NCBI GenBank assembly: GCA_950295325.1
Contig: OX485806.1
Span: forward strand, 58,089,169 to 58,153,168
DNA: 64,000 bases
From: Polytrichum commune
Taxonomy: Eukaryota > Streptophyta > Polytrichopsida > Polytrichales > Polytrichaceae
Reading direction: 5' to 3'
Part shown: in pieces, positions 12,376 through 25,248 of the stretch
How positions within the stretch are numbered: the first letter of the stretch is position 1
How the letters are laid out: each line of letters opens with the position of its first letter
The notes under the pieces: model-generated
Databases searched by the model: none
Seen by the model: only the letters and a program-made list of their open reading frames with translations
Told to the model about the DNA's origin: nothing
Translations under genes and position numbers: made by a program

Positions 12376-12503
12376 TAAGTTTCCCTTTGGGTATCCACTG
12401 CCATCTCTGCACCCATATCCACCTTTGCGGCACCCACCAACAAGTTTGGAACAAACACTGTCAATTGTATATCTTTGTCCAAATACGATACAAGTGGGTG
12501 CAT
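12376..12503 (-). pseudogene. N-terminal fragment of F-box-like family
   Basis: Minus-strand translation gives MHPLVSYLDKDIQLTVFVPN and LLVGAAKVDMGAEMAVDTQ, matching the first ~43 residues of the gene at 10068. It stops abruptly where the GTGAGCGGAG-type terminal block begins at 12375. Upstream (12540-12600) is a run of GAGCGGTGAGCGG-like repeats. 12600-13150 has no recognisable feature. Confidence 0.7.
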
Positions 12504-13152
12504 CACGTGGGATTGGCGGGATCTTCCCCACCCAACGACGCTACCGTGTGAGCGGTGGGACGCGAGCGGTGAGCGGTGAGCAGAAAATTTGCTCACGATG
12601 AGCAAAAAAAAGTCAACACTTTCCAATTATAGTAATAAAATGTCTAAATTTAGAAAATATAAATAGAAAAAATCATGGGACCTCTTTTCTTAGTAAAAAC
12701 ATTGGACCTTTTACCGTCTAAATTTTGAGGGCTTTAAGGACAAAGAGTTGGTTTTAGGGTTCCTTTCAGAGATACTACTTGACATGATCTAATTAAACCA
12801 CGGAACTTTTGACTGTCCATATTATGGTGAGAGCCGCTTAATCATAGGCTAAGGTCATAACGTAAGAGAAAATTCTAAGTCATAAAATTCAAGCATTCAA
12901 GCAAAGTAACAAAAATCGTACCGTTCAATAACATCTAAAACTACCGTTGGAAGAAGTGACCCAAAAATATTCAGAAACCTTTATAAATATTTAGAAACGA
13001 ATACAATTCACATCATGTAGATAATGATAGGTCTGATATATCAGCGATATTTTTGGAGCGAACTCATACTATAGTATACTCAACGCAATAGGAAATACTT
13101 AGCGTGAACTTATAAATAAGGGGGGGCAGCCTAGCTCCTATAGGTATCCACG

Positions 13153-16100
13153 CTAAGGTCCCACATGCTTCATGATGCCACTTTCGAGGAGGTGCTTCAC
13201 TTCATTGAAACTAAGGCTCGAAGCATGGATGAAAGTTTCTTGGTATTGATCCAAGTTGCAGGTCACACGGAAGATGAAGTACAAGTGCTTGCAGTTCACC
13301 CAAGTGCGCTGCTTCCCAAGTGCTCTTGCTGACATCTCCATGAAATCCAGGCATGTGCAGGACGGGAAGGTGTTGATAGTGATACGGTACTCCTCAACCT
13401 TAGCCTTCTTTCGGGACTGGAAGAGAATATGCACCCGATCCCTGGGTGAGGTATCATTGTGACGGAGGTGATTTTTCTGTCGACGTTGAGGGCTGACTCC
13501 CACTTGTTGCGTTGTTGGACGCATGGTCCGTTGTTACTGCGTCGGATCTTCTTTCCAAACCTGAGCGTAGGGTATTGATTGGCTTGGGTCGGGGTAGGGA
13601 GTTCGGCCATGGATGAGGCAACATTGGAGGAGTCGCCAAAGAGTCTTCTGGGTGACACATCTTGACGCTGCTGAAGTTGGAATCCCCCTTCTTCAAGGGC
13701 CAGAACCTCCTGGAGAGTGAGGTTTGTCCCAGTGAGGACAGGCCAAATGTCCAGGACATCCGAACGGTGTTGCACCCACTTCCTCCTAGTGCCTTTGACA
13801 CATCTCTCAATGTCGTCGTTGCAGAAGAAGAACTGTGTCAAGAATTTCTTGTTCTTCTTGTAGTCGCGCATGTAGCCGGTGTACGTAGGAGCAGGAGTAC
13901 TTTTACCATGCCGAACAATCTTCTGGGTGCACTTGGTCTTTGTGCGAGCTTGCATGGCGAAGCAGGCCTTGGCGGAAGTCTTGGGCAGTCTAGAAATGTG
14001 CCACTTGGAGACATCGCAGTGGGTCTCCTGAATGTTATCGACGTGGGTGACCCGTTGTGGAATCGCTTTCTCGGGTGATTGTGTTAGGGGCAGGTTTGAT
14101 GGTGTGGCGGAATCAGTATGGGCCTTGGTTAGCTTAGTGCTCACTCGTGGATGAAAGAAGCTGACCTTGTCAGGTCTATGTGAATCCTGATCAGAACCAG
14201 GGGGCATATCAAGTTTGCGCTTGGTTGTGCCAAAGACCTCCTCTCCTTCGAGTTGGGGTTTGCGGGTGCACCAATGCTTTGCTCCAGGCATGTGCTCGAG
14301 GGCTGCAACAATTCTCTTGGCGTCACCGGATCGTTGTGCAGCACGAAGGCGGAGTTCTTCTTTTCCTGGGCCAGTACCAGAGCGATCACCCTTCAAGTAG
14401 GCGTAGTAATTAGTACATTGCATGAACGCCCTCACAAAATCATCCACGGTGGCAACATATAGATCAGAGCCACGGTTTCCAAACTGCTGAAGCCATTTGT
14501 TGTGGACTGTCTCAGAGAGGTTGCAAGATGGCATCTCCGCCAACTCGGAATCTGTGAAATTCTGAGAGAAATAAATAAAATGTAGTGAGTACGGTTTGCA
14601 AAAAATCTGGCTAAAAGCCTAAATTGATATTGGTATTCTGGAGATTCACAACATATGACAAAAAATGCTTAATAGCCAAAAACAAAATTGACACCAAAAA
14701 ACGAAATAGAAAGTGGATGGTACACTCACTAGTTGCATGAAACCACCCCATTGATGGTAACGAAAGTGCCAAAATGCAAGCCATGTATCAAGTTCCTTGA
14801 TTCCTTCCTCGGATGCAGCTCCAGAGGAAAGCCACCAAGCCCGGATGGCAAGATAACGGGACTCGGACTGCTCGGGAGTCTTGGCATCCTTGTACTGCTT
14901 GCATAACAACTTGTGTTGTTGTTGGAGGTCGGGCTTGATGTGGGTGGCGGTGTGGCGCTCCATAGACACTGTCCAATGCAATAGACATGTCTTCTCGCGA
15001 GACTCCATAGGAACCTTGGGATCACCACTGCCATAGATAATCCTAACTGCATTCCAATTGGCTTGTGCACTGTCCGCCATGAACCCTTTGAAGTTAACTT
15101 TAGCAATACCATGTTTGTGCATAACTTCATTGAGCCCATGCCAAAGAAGGCTTTGCGTCGTGACATCCTCAAACTGCATATCACATACTGCAATAGTCAT
15201 AACCCGGCAGTAGGCCGAGTCATAGACATGGCAAACCATGGTTGTCCACCCCTTGACACGCTTGACATGGTCAAACATGACCCAAGCATCCTGCAAATCA
15301 CCGTGTGGTTGCATTCTCCTGACAAGGTCAACTCCAGACCCAGGGCCCACCTCGGACATCTTGAATACATAGACTTTCTCCAACAGCTTTCCTAGGCCAG
15401 GGAATTTGTTTTCTTGCACATAGGACCAACTGCTATGACCTCTGCGTCCGGTGATGCTGTCAATGATCCCCCCTCGCCCAATGCGCTTGAAGGAAGTGAC
15501 TGTGTTTCGAATACTAGGGGTGCTGAGGTGTTGGTACCTGTCCATGACAAACTTCATGGACTCAAGGTCCATAACTTTATTGGGATCATCACCCGTGCGT
15601 AGAAGATACTTGGCAAGGAACTCTTTACTTGCAGCCAATGCAATCGCAGAGTTGGTGGCGGTGGGAGTCCTCTCAACCTCTCTACCAATGAGATCATGAA
15701 TTTCGACCTTAGACTCTCTACATACACCTTGCGTAACGGGGTGATGGTGATGACCCATATGGATGCATGCATGGGTCATGTCACCTTTCCCAAGAACATA
15801 GTACATCTTGGTTTGGCAAGTATCAAGACAATAGGGTGGTGTCTTACAGACCTTACAAACGAGAGATGACCCAGATGGGGGATCAGCTCCTGCGGAGAAG
15901 GGTGAGGCGGTACAACCTTCCCATTCGGTCTCGTTGACGTCAGTGGCTCGATTGGGGCGGTTGAGATAATCACATCCCTTGTTATCACAACGGAGATGGC
16001 CAACACAACATGAAAACCGGAAGGTCAAGCCGAGATCATTGGTAATATTAGACATTTTTGTCCTACACCAAGCATGACCGTCGAAACGCTTGTCCATTCC

Positions 16101-16838
16101 GAACATGAGTCTAGCATGGGAATGGGGAGCGTCAGCTCCGAGAGGAGGGAACTCAAAGATGACGTCCCCGTCAAAAACAGATGGGAGGAAGTCAACCTTC
16201 TCATGCCTAACAGATTCATAATCAATATTCTTGAGGATGTTCTTGGACCCTGGTCGGGTTGCAAGCAACTTCAAGTGGTGGACAACACTCGGACGATCTT
16301 TAGACACACCTGGGTGAACTGGGGGTCTGGAAGTAGATGGTTGACTTACAGTAGGCGAGTGTGGAATCCTCAGAGGATTGATGAAGGGCTGATCTTGCAA
16401 TGGAAGTGGGGTAAGTGAGCCAATGTCAGAGGTAGGTGGCACATCATCATCAGAGTCATCGCTGAGCAAGGTAAACTCTTCGATGCCGGGCTCCTTCTTC
16501 ACCGTCGCCAGAAGAGGAGCCTGCGTGGTGGACGTGAGGGACACGCCTGGTGTTAGCAACACAATAGTGGTGGCCATCTCCGATTCGGTGACGCCTATGG
16601 CCTTGGACGTTCTAGGGAGCAAGAACCAAACTCTACCATCGTCAATGCGAAAGGACATCTGAAGGACAGTGTGACTCAAGTCACCGTTGTCATTAAAGAC
16701 CTGTTCCTCGACATGAATTGAGTCTGGGTGGAATCTAAACCTCAAACTAAGGAACGACTCTGCGACTTTGGCTAGACCATCATCTCCTAGAGGGATCATA
16801 AGCGGGATGGAATGGTGCAGTGCTCGGATGGTGGCCAT
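13153..16838 (-). pseudogene. MULE-like transposase gene with SWIM finger, two exons, one frameshift
   Basis: Exon 1 is 16838-14730 and exon 2 is 14561-13153, joined in phase across a GTGAGT..CAG intron (MQL/NFTDSE). The N-terminus is acidic and Ser/Pro-rich. Residues ~250-380 hold Cys/His clusters (HLRCDNKGCDYL, CKVCKTPPYC, ACIHMGHHHHP) resembling the DNA-binding fingers of MULE proteins. The RNase H-like core has candidate acidic residues in WVMFDHVKRV and FMADSAQANWNAV. Exon 2 has a basic, low-complexity middle and a C-terminal SWIM finger (CTC, then CKHLYFIF). The frame shifts once near 13440, just before the SWIM finger. The combination is that of Mutator-like transposases or genes domesticated from them. 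I found no terminal inverted repeats. The long frames suggest recent activity or domestication. Confidence 0.75.
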
Positions 16839-17304
16839 TGTAGAAGCAACGTGAATGCGAGTTCACAAAAGGTAGTGGCCAAATGGGCAATGGATTTAAG
16901 TTGAGCAGAATGTGGTGCTGTGTATATAGTGCTGTGATTGGAAGGCCATGGCAAGATGGAATCTATGAATGACGGCGGAGACTTGGATTAGAAGTGGAAT
17001 AATAAGCCGACTCACGATAGCAATTTGAATAAAAATTGAAAATGCACTGCAGCAATTACTTAAGTTAGTGGTGATCATATGCCAATCCAAACTATATATA
17101 TTAAGAAGAGACATGAGGCTGGATGCCGAGTGACGTACTTATAAATACACTAGAGACCACGTGAACCATTTAGTGGATGTTAGGGACATTATAATATATA
17201 TTGGCAAATAAGGTCATAAGAATGACGGCCGCCACGAATAATGTGGAGAGCATGATAGTAGATATGCAATAATAAATTCTAAACAATAGAATGCTACATT
17301 GTGA

Positions 17305-17775
17305 TTAACGACGAAGACGCTTATGGGGCCCTTTGCCATTTTTGTCACCGTCATGTTTATGACAATGGTCAATCCCTAAACTATGAACTGTAGTGCATCC
17401 TGCGCAACCGAGTCCCTGACCTTTGGGACGTGGGGCACTCCTTAATAGAGATCTAGAGTAAGTGCCCGGTTTAATAACCCCTACTCTAGAATAGGCATGA
17501 GTCTGTAAAGTAAAGTTGTCCTCTATCAGCGTTGCAACATCCGTCTGCAAAGATGGAGTCCGTGGATGTGGAGTGTGAACCACGACCGCCGGAGTAACTG
17601 AGCAGTCAGGTGGGTTGGCAATCTTCATGTTGTTGATGTCTGCAAAACCTTCGATGGACAACGTGGTGTGAATTTGAGATGAACTAGGAGCACCTAAAGC
17701 AGCAAGACTCGGGAGACTTGAGTCAGTACCCATTGGAGAAGAATATGATGAGAAGAGGTGAAGAAATGGGTACAA
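17305..17775 (-). CDS. Hypothetical 156-residue protein
   Basis: An open frame upstream of the MULE-like gene on the same strand. The N-terminus is Ser/Pro-rich and the C-terminus is compact, with Cys and His (CAGC, HCHKH) and a basic end (GKGPHKRLRR) that could be a nuclear signal. I do not recognise it and have no second copy to compare, so coding is only a possibility. 16840-17300 and 17780-19260 contain no gene I can support. Confidence 0.3.
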   Translation of the reverse strand: MYPFLHLFSSYSSPMGTDSSLPSLAALGAPSSSQIHTTLSIEGFADINNMKIANPPDCSVTPAVVVHTPHPRTPSLQTDVATLIEDNFTLQTHAYSRVGVIKPGTYSRSLLRSAPRPKGQGLGCAGCTTVHSLGIDHCHKHDGDKNGKGPHKRLRR

Positions 17776-19259
17776 GTAATCGGGTAGACACCAATGCCCG
17801 AATTTATGATAACTTGCTAGATCAATTAATAGTCAATATGTATTTACGTCAATTGTGGACAACCTGTTTCATCAAGGATTAGAATGTACTACAATAGTAC
17901 TAAATACTATATCGCCACAAAATATCTGACATGACATGACGATTATGTAGATTAGATTTTAGCGCCGACATTTTTAGTGTATTCTTGCAGCGAGGATGAA
18001 CCATCTAATAATATTAGAATATCTAACTTAATTGTCTAAATCTAAGATAATGTGAACATAATGATTGCGCATAGATGTTAATTATGATAGAATTGACAAT
18101 GATATATAAGGTCTAGTTGCTTCAGTGTTGTTAGAGATGATAACTAGGTCAAGAGCGAGATCAGATAGAGAAGGTAGGAGGAGTATTGAAAAACACATGC
18201 GTATTAAGAGAAGGAAAAGGTTAGAATCAAGAGAGAGCTTAGTGACGCCGTACAACTTGCGGTCAACAATGGGTAGACAAGGGTTTAATTCTTCTAGGGG
18301 TACAGGTAGAGGTTCCAAAGAAGAAAATACGTTTGATGTCTCAGTGGTAGCTCCAATTGTTTTATTTCTAGTATCTGAGGAAGACAACTTAGTTGACAAA
18401 GGGGGCAGTGAGGTGATGTTTATCTACATCCATAATGATATAATTTTATTTGCAATTGTAATGTTAACGACCCATTAACTTACCTTGTTGTGTGGGCAAT
18501 GATATCAGCTCAATTATGGTTTTTTTATTTATATGGTGTTCGAATGTGACATCGAAGTGGCCTCGGCATCTGGAAGAGGGAATGACACAGACAAAGCTTC
18601 AACCTGGGGCAGCCTCGAGTGCCTCAACATCATATCATAGTGAGCAGCAGGTTTGTGAAGATTGTTTTCAATTGGTGACTTTTAGGGTGTTGGGTTTAGG
18701 GTAATATTTCTTTCCAAAGCCAACAGTTTATTAGGCCAACCTCAAAGGTAATGAGCACAGGACATATCCACTTAACAGAGCCTTAGAGACTTCGATCGGG
18801 ACGCTGAGGTTGCTGAGTTAAGCATAGGAGAATCCGATCGCGCCGCTGATGTTATAGATCTTTGCGAAGGCAATATGGATAATGAGGAGAGGCACTTCGG
18901 GGAAGAGGTAGGCATTCGCACACAGAACTCTAATGTGTGAATCTAGTATATGGTGTAGGCTTCGAAGCTCGAAGGTGTGATTTGAAATTTTATGGATTTC
19001 TGGTATCGGACCCGAGAGAGAAGTTTGAAGCCTCACTGGAGTCTATTAGTGTTGGTTTGATGCAATTTCTGAGCTTGGAAATCCATTTCGGTGCTGAGGG
19101 GGAGTTTGAGGAATCCAAATCATTTTTGCTAAATGTTGAGGGTGAGAGCGATCTAGTCGTTCTTGCAGTCTGGGGACCGAGACATACTTGTTGGTGATGA
19201 TCGCTGCTTGAGGGATGATTGCAATGTTAGATTTATTGAGGGGTTAGGGTATTGGGTTT

Positions 19260-20850
19260 TAGGGATTTAGTTTCAAGAAGGTTGGTTTGATTTTGAATGT
19301 GTGTCTCGGTCCCGAGAAACACACTAGGATTTCACGCTAGGGTCTGAATTTCTCTGTGATAGGGTAGGAGATGAAGAGCATGAAAAAAGATTGTATTTGG
19401 TTGCCCATGAGCTGATGTGGTCTGAATTGGTCTTAACGGTCTGAATTTGTGTTGGTTTAGTTTAATTTAGTTCAGCTCAGTGTAGTTTAGTTTCGATGTT
19501 TCTGGTTAGTGATTAGGGTCAAAAACTTAGTAGAAATAGGTAGATTTGGTTTTTAATATGTGTATGTGGTCTGAATTGGTCTTAAGGGTATGAATTTGCG
19601 TTGGTTTAGTTTAGTTTAGTTTGCATATTTCTGGGTAGTGATTAGGGTCAAAAACTTAGTTGAAGTAGGTAGAGTTGGTTTTCAATGTGTCTCGGTCCCG
19701 AAACACAAAATGGGAGGGGCTTGTTTCTGAATTTGTATGTGATAGGGTAGAGGATTAAGAGAGTCAAATGAGATTGTATTTGGTTGCCCATGAGCTGATG
19801 TGGACTGAATTTCTCTTAAGGGTTTGAAAATGTTTTAGTTTAGTTTAGTTTAGTTTGCATGTTTCTGGTTAGTGATTAAGGTCAAAAACTTACTTGAAGT
19901 AGGTAGATTTGGTTTTCAATATGTGTATCGGTTCTGAATTGGTCTTAAGGGTCTGAATTTGCGTTGGTTTAGTTTAGTTTAGTTCAGCTCAGTTTAATTT
20001 AGTTTGGATGTTTCTAGTTAGTGATTAGGGTCAACACTTAGTTGAAGTAGGTAGATTTGATTTTGAATGTGTGTCTCGGTCCCGAAACACAAACTGGGAG
20101 GGGCTGGTTTCTGAATTTGTATGTGATAGGGTAGGAGATTTAGAGCATGAAATGAGCTTGTATGTGGTTGCCCATGAGCTGATGTGGATTGAATTTCTCT
20201 TAAGGGTCTTAATACATGTTAGTTTAGTTTAGTTTAGTTTGGATGTTTCTGGTTAGTGATTAGGGTCAAAAACTTAGTTGAAGTAGGTAGATTTGATTTT
20301 GAATTTGTGTTTCGGTCCCGAAACACACTCTGGGAGGGGTTGGTTTTTGAATTTGTATGTTATAGGGTAGGGGATTAAGAGCATGTAATGAGATTGTATT
20401 TGGTTGCCCTTGAGCTGATGTGGACTGCATTTCTCTTAAGGGTCTTAATATATGTTAGTTTAGTTTAGTTTGGATGTTTCTGGTTAGTAATTAGGGTCAA
20501 AAACTTAGTTGAAGTAGGTAGATTTGATTTTGAATTTGTCTTTCGGTCCCGAAACACACTCTGGGAGGGGTTGGTTTCTGAATTTGTATGTGATAGGGTA
20601 GGGGATTAAGAGCATGAAATGAGATTGTATTTGGTTGCCCATGAGCTGATGTGGACTGCATTTCTCTTAAGGGTCTGGATTTGTGTTAGTTTGCTTTAGT
20701 TTAGTTTAGTTTGGATGTTTCAGGTTAGTGATTAGGGTCAACACTTAGTTAAAGTAGGTAGATTTGATTTTGAATGTGTGTTTCGGTCCCGAAACACAAA
20801 CTGGGAGGGGCTGGTTTCTGAATTTGTATGTGATAGGTTAGGAGATTAAA
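19260..20850. repeat. Array 3a, units with GTGTCTCGGTCCCGAAACAC
   Basis: Six or more degenerate units, 240-380 bp apart, each with TCTCGGTCCCGAAACAC (near 19305, 19690, 20070, 20310, 20545, 20785), a GCCCATGAGCTGATGTGG block and a (TTTAG)n run. It lies directly 5' of methylase copy 2. The same units fill the nested element at 23783-25248. Confidence 0.9.
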
Positions 20851-23782
20851 AGCATGAAACCTACAAGCGTTTATGTACATTGCCGAGCAAGTGATTCTTA
20901 CTTTCTTAAAAATGTATTGTCTCAGGGAATGCGGCCACATTTGGAAATCCTAGAGGACGTGCCTGAGGGAGAAGAAGAGATTCTTGGGGATGATGCTCAA
21001 TTTATGGGTGATGAGGATGATATTCGGACTCGGCAGAAACTTAACTCAGTGTCCACGATCACAGGCTTGAAATTTCAACCCATTAGTTCCTCGCGATTTA
21101 ATATTCCTTTGTGCAGAATGTTGGCAATGCGAATGGTAAGGCCAACTCTGGCATCCGATCTTGCTAAGCTCGAGCAAGAGTTTGTCCGCGGATACAGGGA
21201 GGGCGCTTTAGTCTTTTATGTCTCAACCACCAATGAAGACGGTAAGACACAGGAAGTGATAGAAGTTGATAAAGTTTTTTGGGGTCCTATTTGGAATGCC
21301 AAAAATGAAGTTTTCAACACGTTTCTCATTTCAGATCCACATTTGGCCCGCTTCACAAATTTGATGTTTTTTGTGTTTGACGGAAACCATAGGCGTCAAG
21401 CTTGGTTAAATCACATTGACAGACTTCACCGAACTAAGGATTCTTGGCAATATTTGGTGGACTCAATTTTCCTTGATACAAATGGAAAAACTGGACTTGT
21501 TATGCAAGTCATGCACAACATCAACAAGTAAGTGCAATTTCTTTTGATATACAATCTTTCATATTAATTTCGACATGGTTTCAAATTCTTTTCATTACAA
21601 TAATCTAATATCTTTCATATGATTTTTTATTTTAGACATACCGAGGACTCTCACGTGAAGACCAACATTGTCCATACCATGTTCTGGATTTAGAAGTATG
21701 GTCTAATGTTAATTGACCAGTTCACAGATATTTTGAGTCCGGCTGACCTCAAAAAGTGCAAGAAGTCACAAAAAAAGACGTGGTACTCATTACCATAACA
21801 TGTGTTTACAAATTTCACATTTCAGGTGATTTATTAGTTCTATTTCCTCTTTTTTTGTGAGTCATGTAATAATCCTTTGTTTGTGTATCGCAACGGGGAG
21901 GGTTCCATGTCTAACTCAAGTTCTTAATTTCGTTAGTTTCATTTTCTTATGACCTTTTGGTTTCCGCATTCTTGTTCTGTCTTTGTGCAGCACGAACTGG
22001 ATCTCGCTATTGACGATGGTGTACGTCAGCTTGTCGAGCAAACAGAAGGAGAAGTCTCCCCTGCTAACAAGGCGGCTGCGATGAAAGCCGCAGTTGAGAA
22101 GAGAGTTGTGGCACTTCGCATGAAAATGGGAAAACTGGTTGTTGTGTATAACCCGGACTTTACCGACGGATGGCTTCATGAGGTACGTACACTAAACCTT
22201 AGTCCATATCAATCTTTTCAACTTATCCTTGAGAAGAGGCTTAGGAACTCACAAGCTCTCTGTCACACATATTGAGCGACATTACACCCTAAACTCACTC
22301 TCATCAGAACTTAACTTAGAGAAACTGCAACTCATTGCAACTTCTAGGGCGTCCCCGGCATTCAAAATAAAATGGCTAGAATACTTTAATTCATCTGCTT
22401 CTCCTCGCGAGGCCCGCAAGCTACCTCCCAAGCCCATCAACGAAGAGAGATTGGCAAATTTTCTGGCTAAAGCAAGTTTTTGGGCAGGAGTATGTCCACT
22501 GATTTTATGAATTTTCAGTTTATTGAGTTCCTCGTTGGCATGTATTTTACCTACCTCACATTCTTAATTTCATTGACGCAATCATGCATTTGTTGTCTTT
22601 CTTATGGCATTGATCCTGCTGATGCTTATTGTCTTGCTTACAAAATTTCTGAGCAGGCCAGTATTATTTTTGACGAGACAATGCGTCAAGACCGACTTCC
22701 TATCAACATGAGTGTTGCCAGTGAGCCGATGTTGTTGCCCGCGTATATCGAAGACTGTCGCATGAAGTTATGGGACCATGCGTTCAGTACCTATTTCAGA
22801 GGACCCGATTCCTTCAAAAAAGGTGACGACTTTGTTGGATTTAATGGATCTGACCTAGTTGTCCGCAGAGTTCTTTTTAGGTACGTCTCACATCTTTAAG
22901 TACTCTTCATTAATTTCAGTAATTGTTTGAGTTCATATTATGTGATTTGCTAATTCGAAAGTTCTACAATGTAATATTATGTGCTATTTCGCAACACAGG
23001 TACTTTAAGTACGAGCTTCTGGCCAAAGGGGCTATTTCCAAAGAAGACCTTCCTATATTCTTGACCACATGGCTTGATAGATCAGATTCAACGTGCATGT
23101 TCTCGGCTCTTCAACAACGCACGTGGACAACTTCTCACCTTACCGGCGGTGCCTGGTATCTTGATTGCGCTCCAAGTTTTACTTATTTTTTTGAGATTGA
23201 GCTCAAAAAGTCAAGGGAGGATATAGGTGAGTCTGGAATTGAAATGTTGGACTTACAGGGCATTGAAGATGAGAATAAGATGGCAAAGGCAATGAAACGA
23301 CGCATCGAAGACGACCAAAAGAAAGCGTTGAGGGTCAAGGAGGCTGAGAATAGAGCTGATAAAAAAGAGCGGGAGAAGCTATAGAGTTCACCAAGAAGGG
23401 CAAGAAGAAGATGGACCCCCCCCCCAGAGCCAGAAGGTAAGAGTCCCGTTGCTCCAAGTCCCACATATGAATCTGGTTCTCATGCTCCAACATTTTCTAG
23501 AGGAACAAAACGTGATTCCTCCTAGGAGCAGTTGAGTCAAATTCCTATTTTGATACCGGGGGAGGAGCTTGAGATCCATATTCAAGAGCTCATTCTCAAC
23601 GCCTCAATGGAGGACATTTTTGGCGGTGACACGGAGAAATTCACCCCTTCCTACAACGAGTTGAAAAGATTCATGCTCAAGGTAATGTTCTTCCTTAATT
23701 TTGTTATAACATGTTTGCATTGGAATTTATGCATTTCAATGTGGTCCTAAATCCCTTCATTCAATAGGGGTTTATTCAGTGT

Positions 23783-25248
23783 TGGAATGAAACATTCAAA
23801 CTAAACTAAACTAAACTAAACTAAACTAAACTAAATTTGTGTTAATTTAATTTAGTTTAGTTCAGCTCAGTTTGGTTTAGTTTGGATGTTTTTGGTTAGT
23901 AATTAGGGTCAACACTTAGTTGAAGTAGGTAGATTTGGTTTTGGATGTGTGTCTCGGTCCCGAAACACACACTAGGAGGGGTTGGAATCTGAATTTGTAT
24001 GTGATAGGGTAGGGGATTAAGAACATGAAATGAGATTGTATTTGGTTTAGGGTTTAGGGTTTAGGGTTTAGGGTTGCCCATGAGCTGATGTGGATTGAAT
24101 TTCTCTTAAGGGTCTGAATATGTTTTAGTTTAGTTTAGTTAATTTAGTTTAGATGTTTCTGGTTGGTGATTAGGGTCAAAAACTTAGTAGTAGTAGGTAG
24201 ATTTGGTTTTCAATATGTGTCTCGATTCTGAATTGGTCTTAAGGGTCTGAATTTGTGTTGGTTTAGTTTAGTTTAGTTTGAATGTTTCTGGTTAGTGATT
24301 AGGGTCAAGAACTTAGTTGAAGTAGGTAGATTTGATTTTGAATTTGTGTCTCGGTTCTGAATTGGTCTTAAGGGTCTGAATTTGTGTTGGTTTAGTTTAG
24401 TTTAGTTCAGCTCAGTTTAGTTTAGTTTGGATGTTCTGGTTAGTGATTAGGGTCAACACTTAGTTGAAATAGGTAGATTTGGTTTTGGATTTGTGTCTCG
24501 GTCCCGAAATACCCACTGGGAGGGCCTGGTTTCTGAATTTGTATGTGATAGGGTAGGGGATTAAGAGGATGAAATGAGATTGTATTTGGTTGGCCATTAT
24601 CTGATGTGGTCTGAATTTGTCTTAAGGGTTTAAATATGTTTTAGTTTGGTTTGAATGTTTCTGGTTAGTTATTAGGGTCAAGAACTTAGTTGAAGTAGGT
24701 AGATTTGATTTTGAATGTGTGTCTCGGTTCTGAATTGGTCTTAAGGGTCTGAATTTGTGTTGGTTTAGTTTAGTTTAGTTTACTTCAATTTAGTTTAGTT
24801 TGAATCTTTCTAGTTAGTGATTAGGGTCAAGAACTTAGTTGAAGTAGGTAGATTTGATTTTGAATGTGTGTCTCGGTTTTGAATTGGTCTTAAGGGTCTG
24901 AATTTGTGTTGGTTTAGTTTAGTTTAGTTTACTTCAATTTAGTTTAGTTTGAATCTTTCTGGTTAGTGATTAGGGTCAAGAACTTAGTTGAAGTAGGTAG
25001 ATTTGATTTTGAATGTGTGTCTCGGTTCTGAATTGGTCTTAAGAGTCTGAATTTGTATTGGTTTAGTTTAGTTTAGTTTGAATCTTTCTGGTTAGTGATT
25101 GGGGTCAAGAACTTAGTTGAAGTAGGTAGATTTGATTTTGAATGTGTGTCTCGGTTCTGAATTGGTCTTAAGGGTCTGAATTTGTGTTGGTTTAGTTTAA
25201 TTTAGTTTAACTTAGTTTAATTTAGTTTTGTTTGAATGTTTCATTCCA
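23783..25248. mobile_element. 1.47-kb inverted-repeat element in exon 7 of copy 2
   Basis: The left end reads TGGAATGAAACATTCAAAC followed by (TAAAC)n. The right end is its reverse complement, GTTTGAATGTTTCATTCCA, preceded by degenerate (GTTTA)n. The interior is array 3 units. Flanks are ..CAGTGT and GTACTAGG, allowing at most a 2-bp GT duplication. No transposase. It looks like a non-autonomous DNA element or MITE, but the superfamily is undetermined. Confidence 0.75.
24045..24075 (+). repeat. Interstitial telomere-type repeat (TTTAGGG)4
   Basis: Four head-to-tail TTTAGGG units inside array 3b. A shorter CCCTAAA run is at 33806-33828. Both are interstitial and consistent with a plant-type telomere repeat in this organism. 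Confidence 0.9.

Noticed and set aside
24045-24075. Telomere
   Set aside because: Only four TTTAGGG units inside an array; interstitial, not a chromosome end.
23783-25248. Element as a working introner
   Set aside because: GT and AG are available at the edges, but joining the flanks leaves the downstream frame shifted, and the gene already has other stops.
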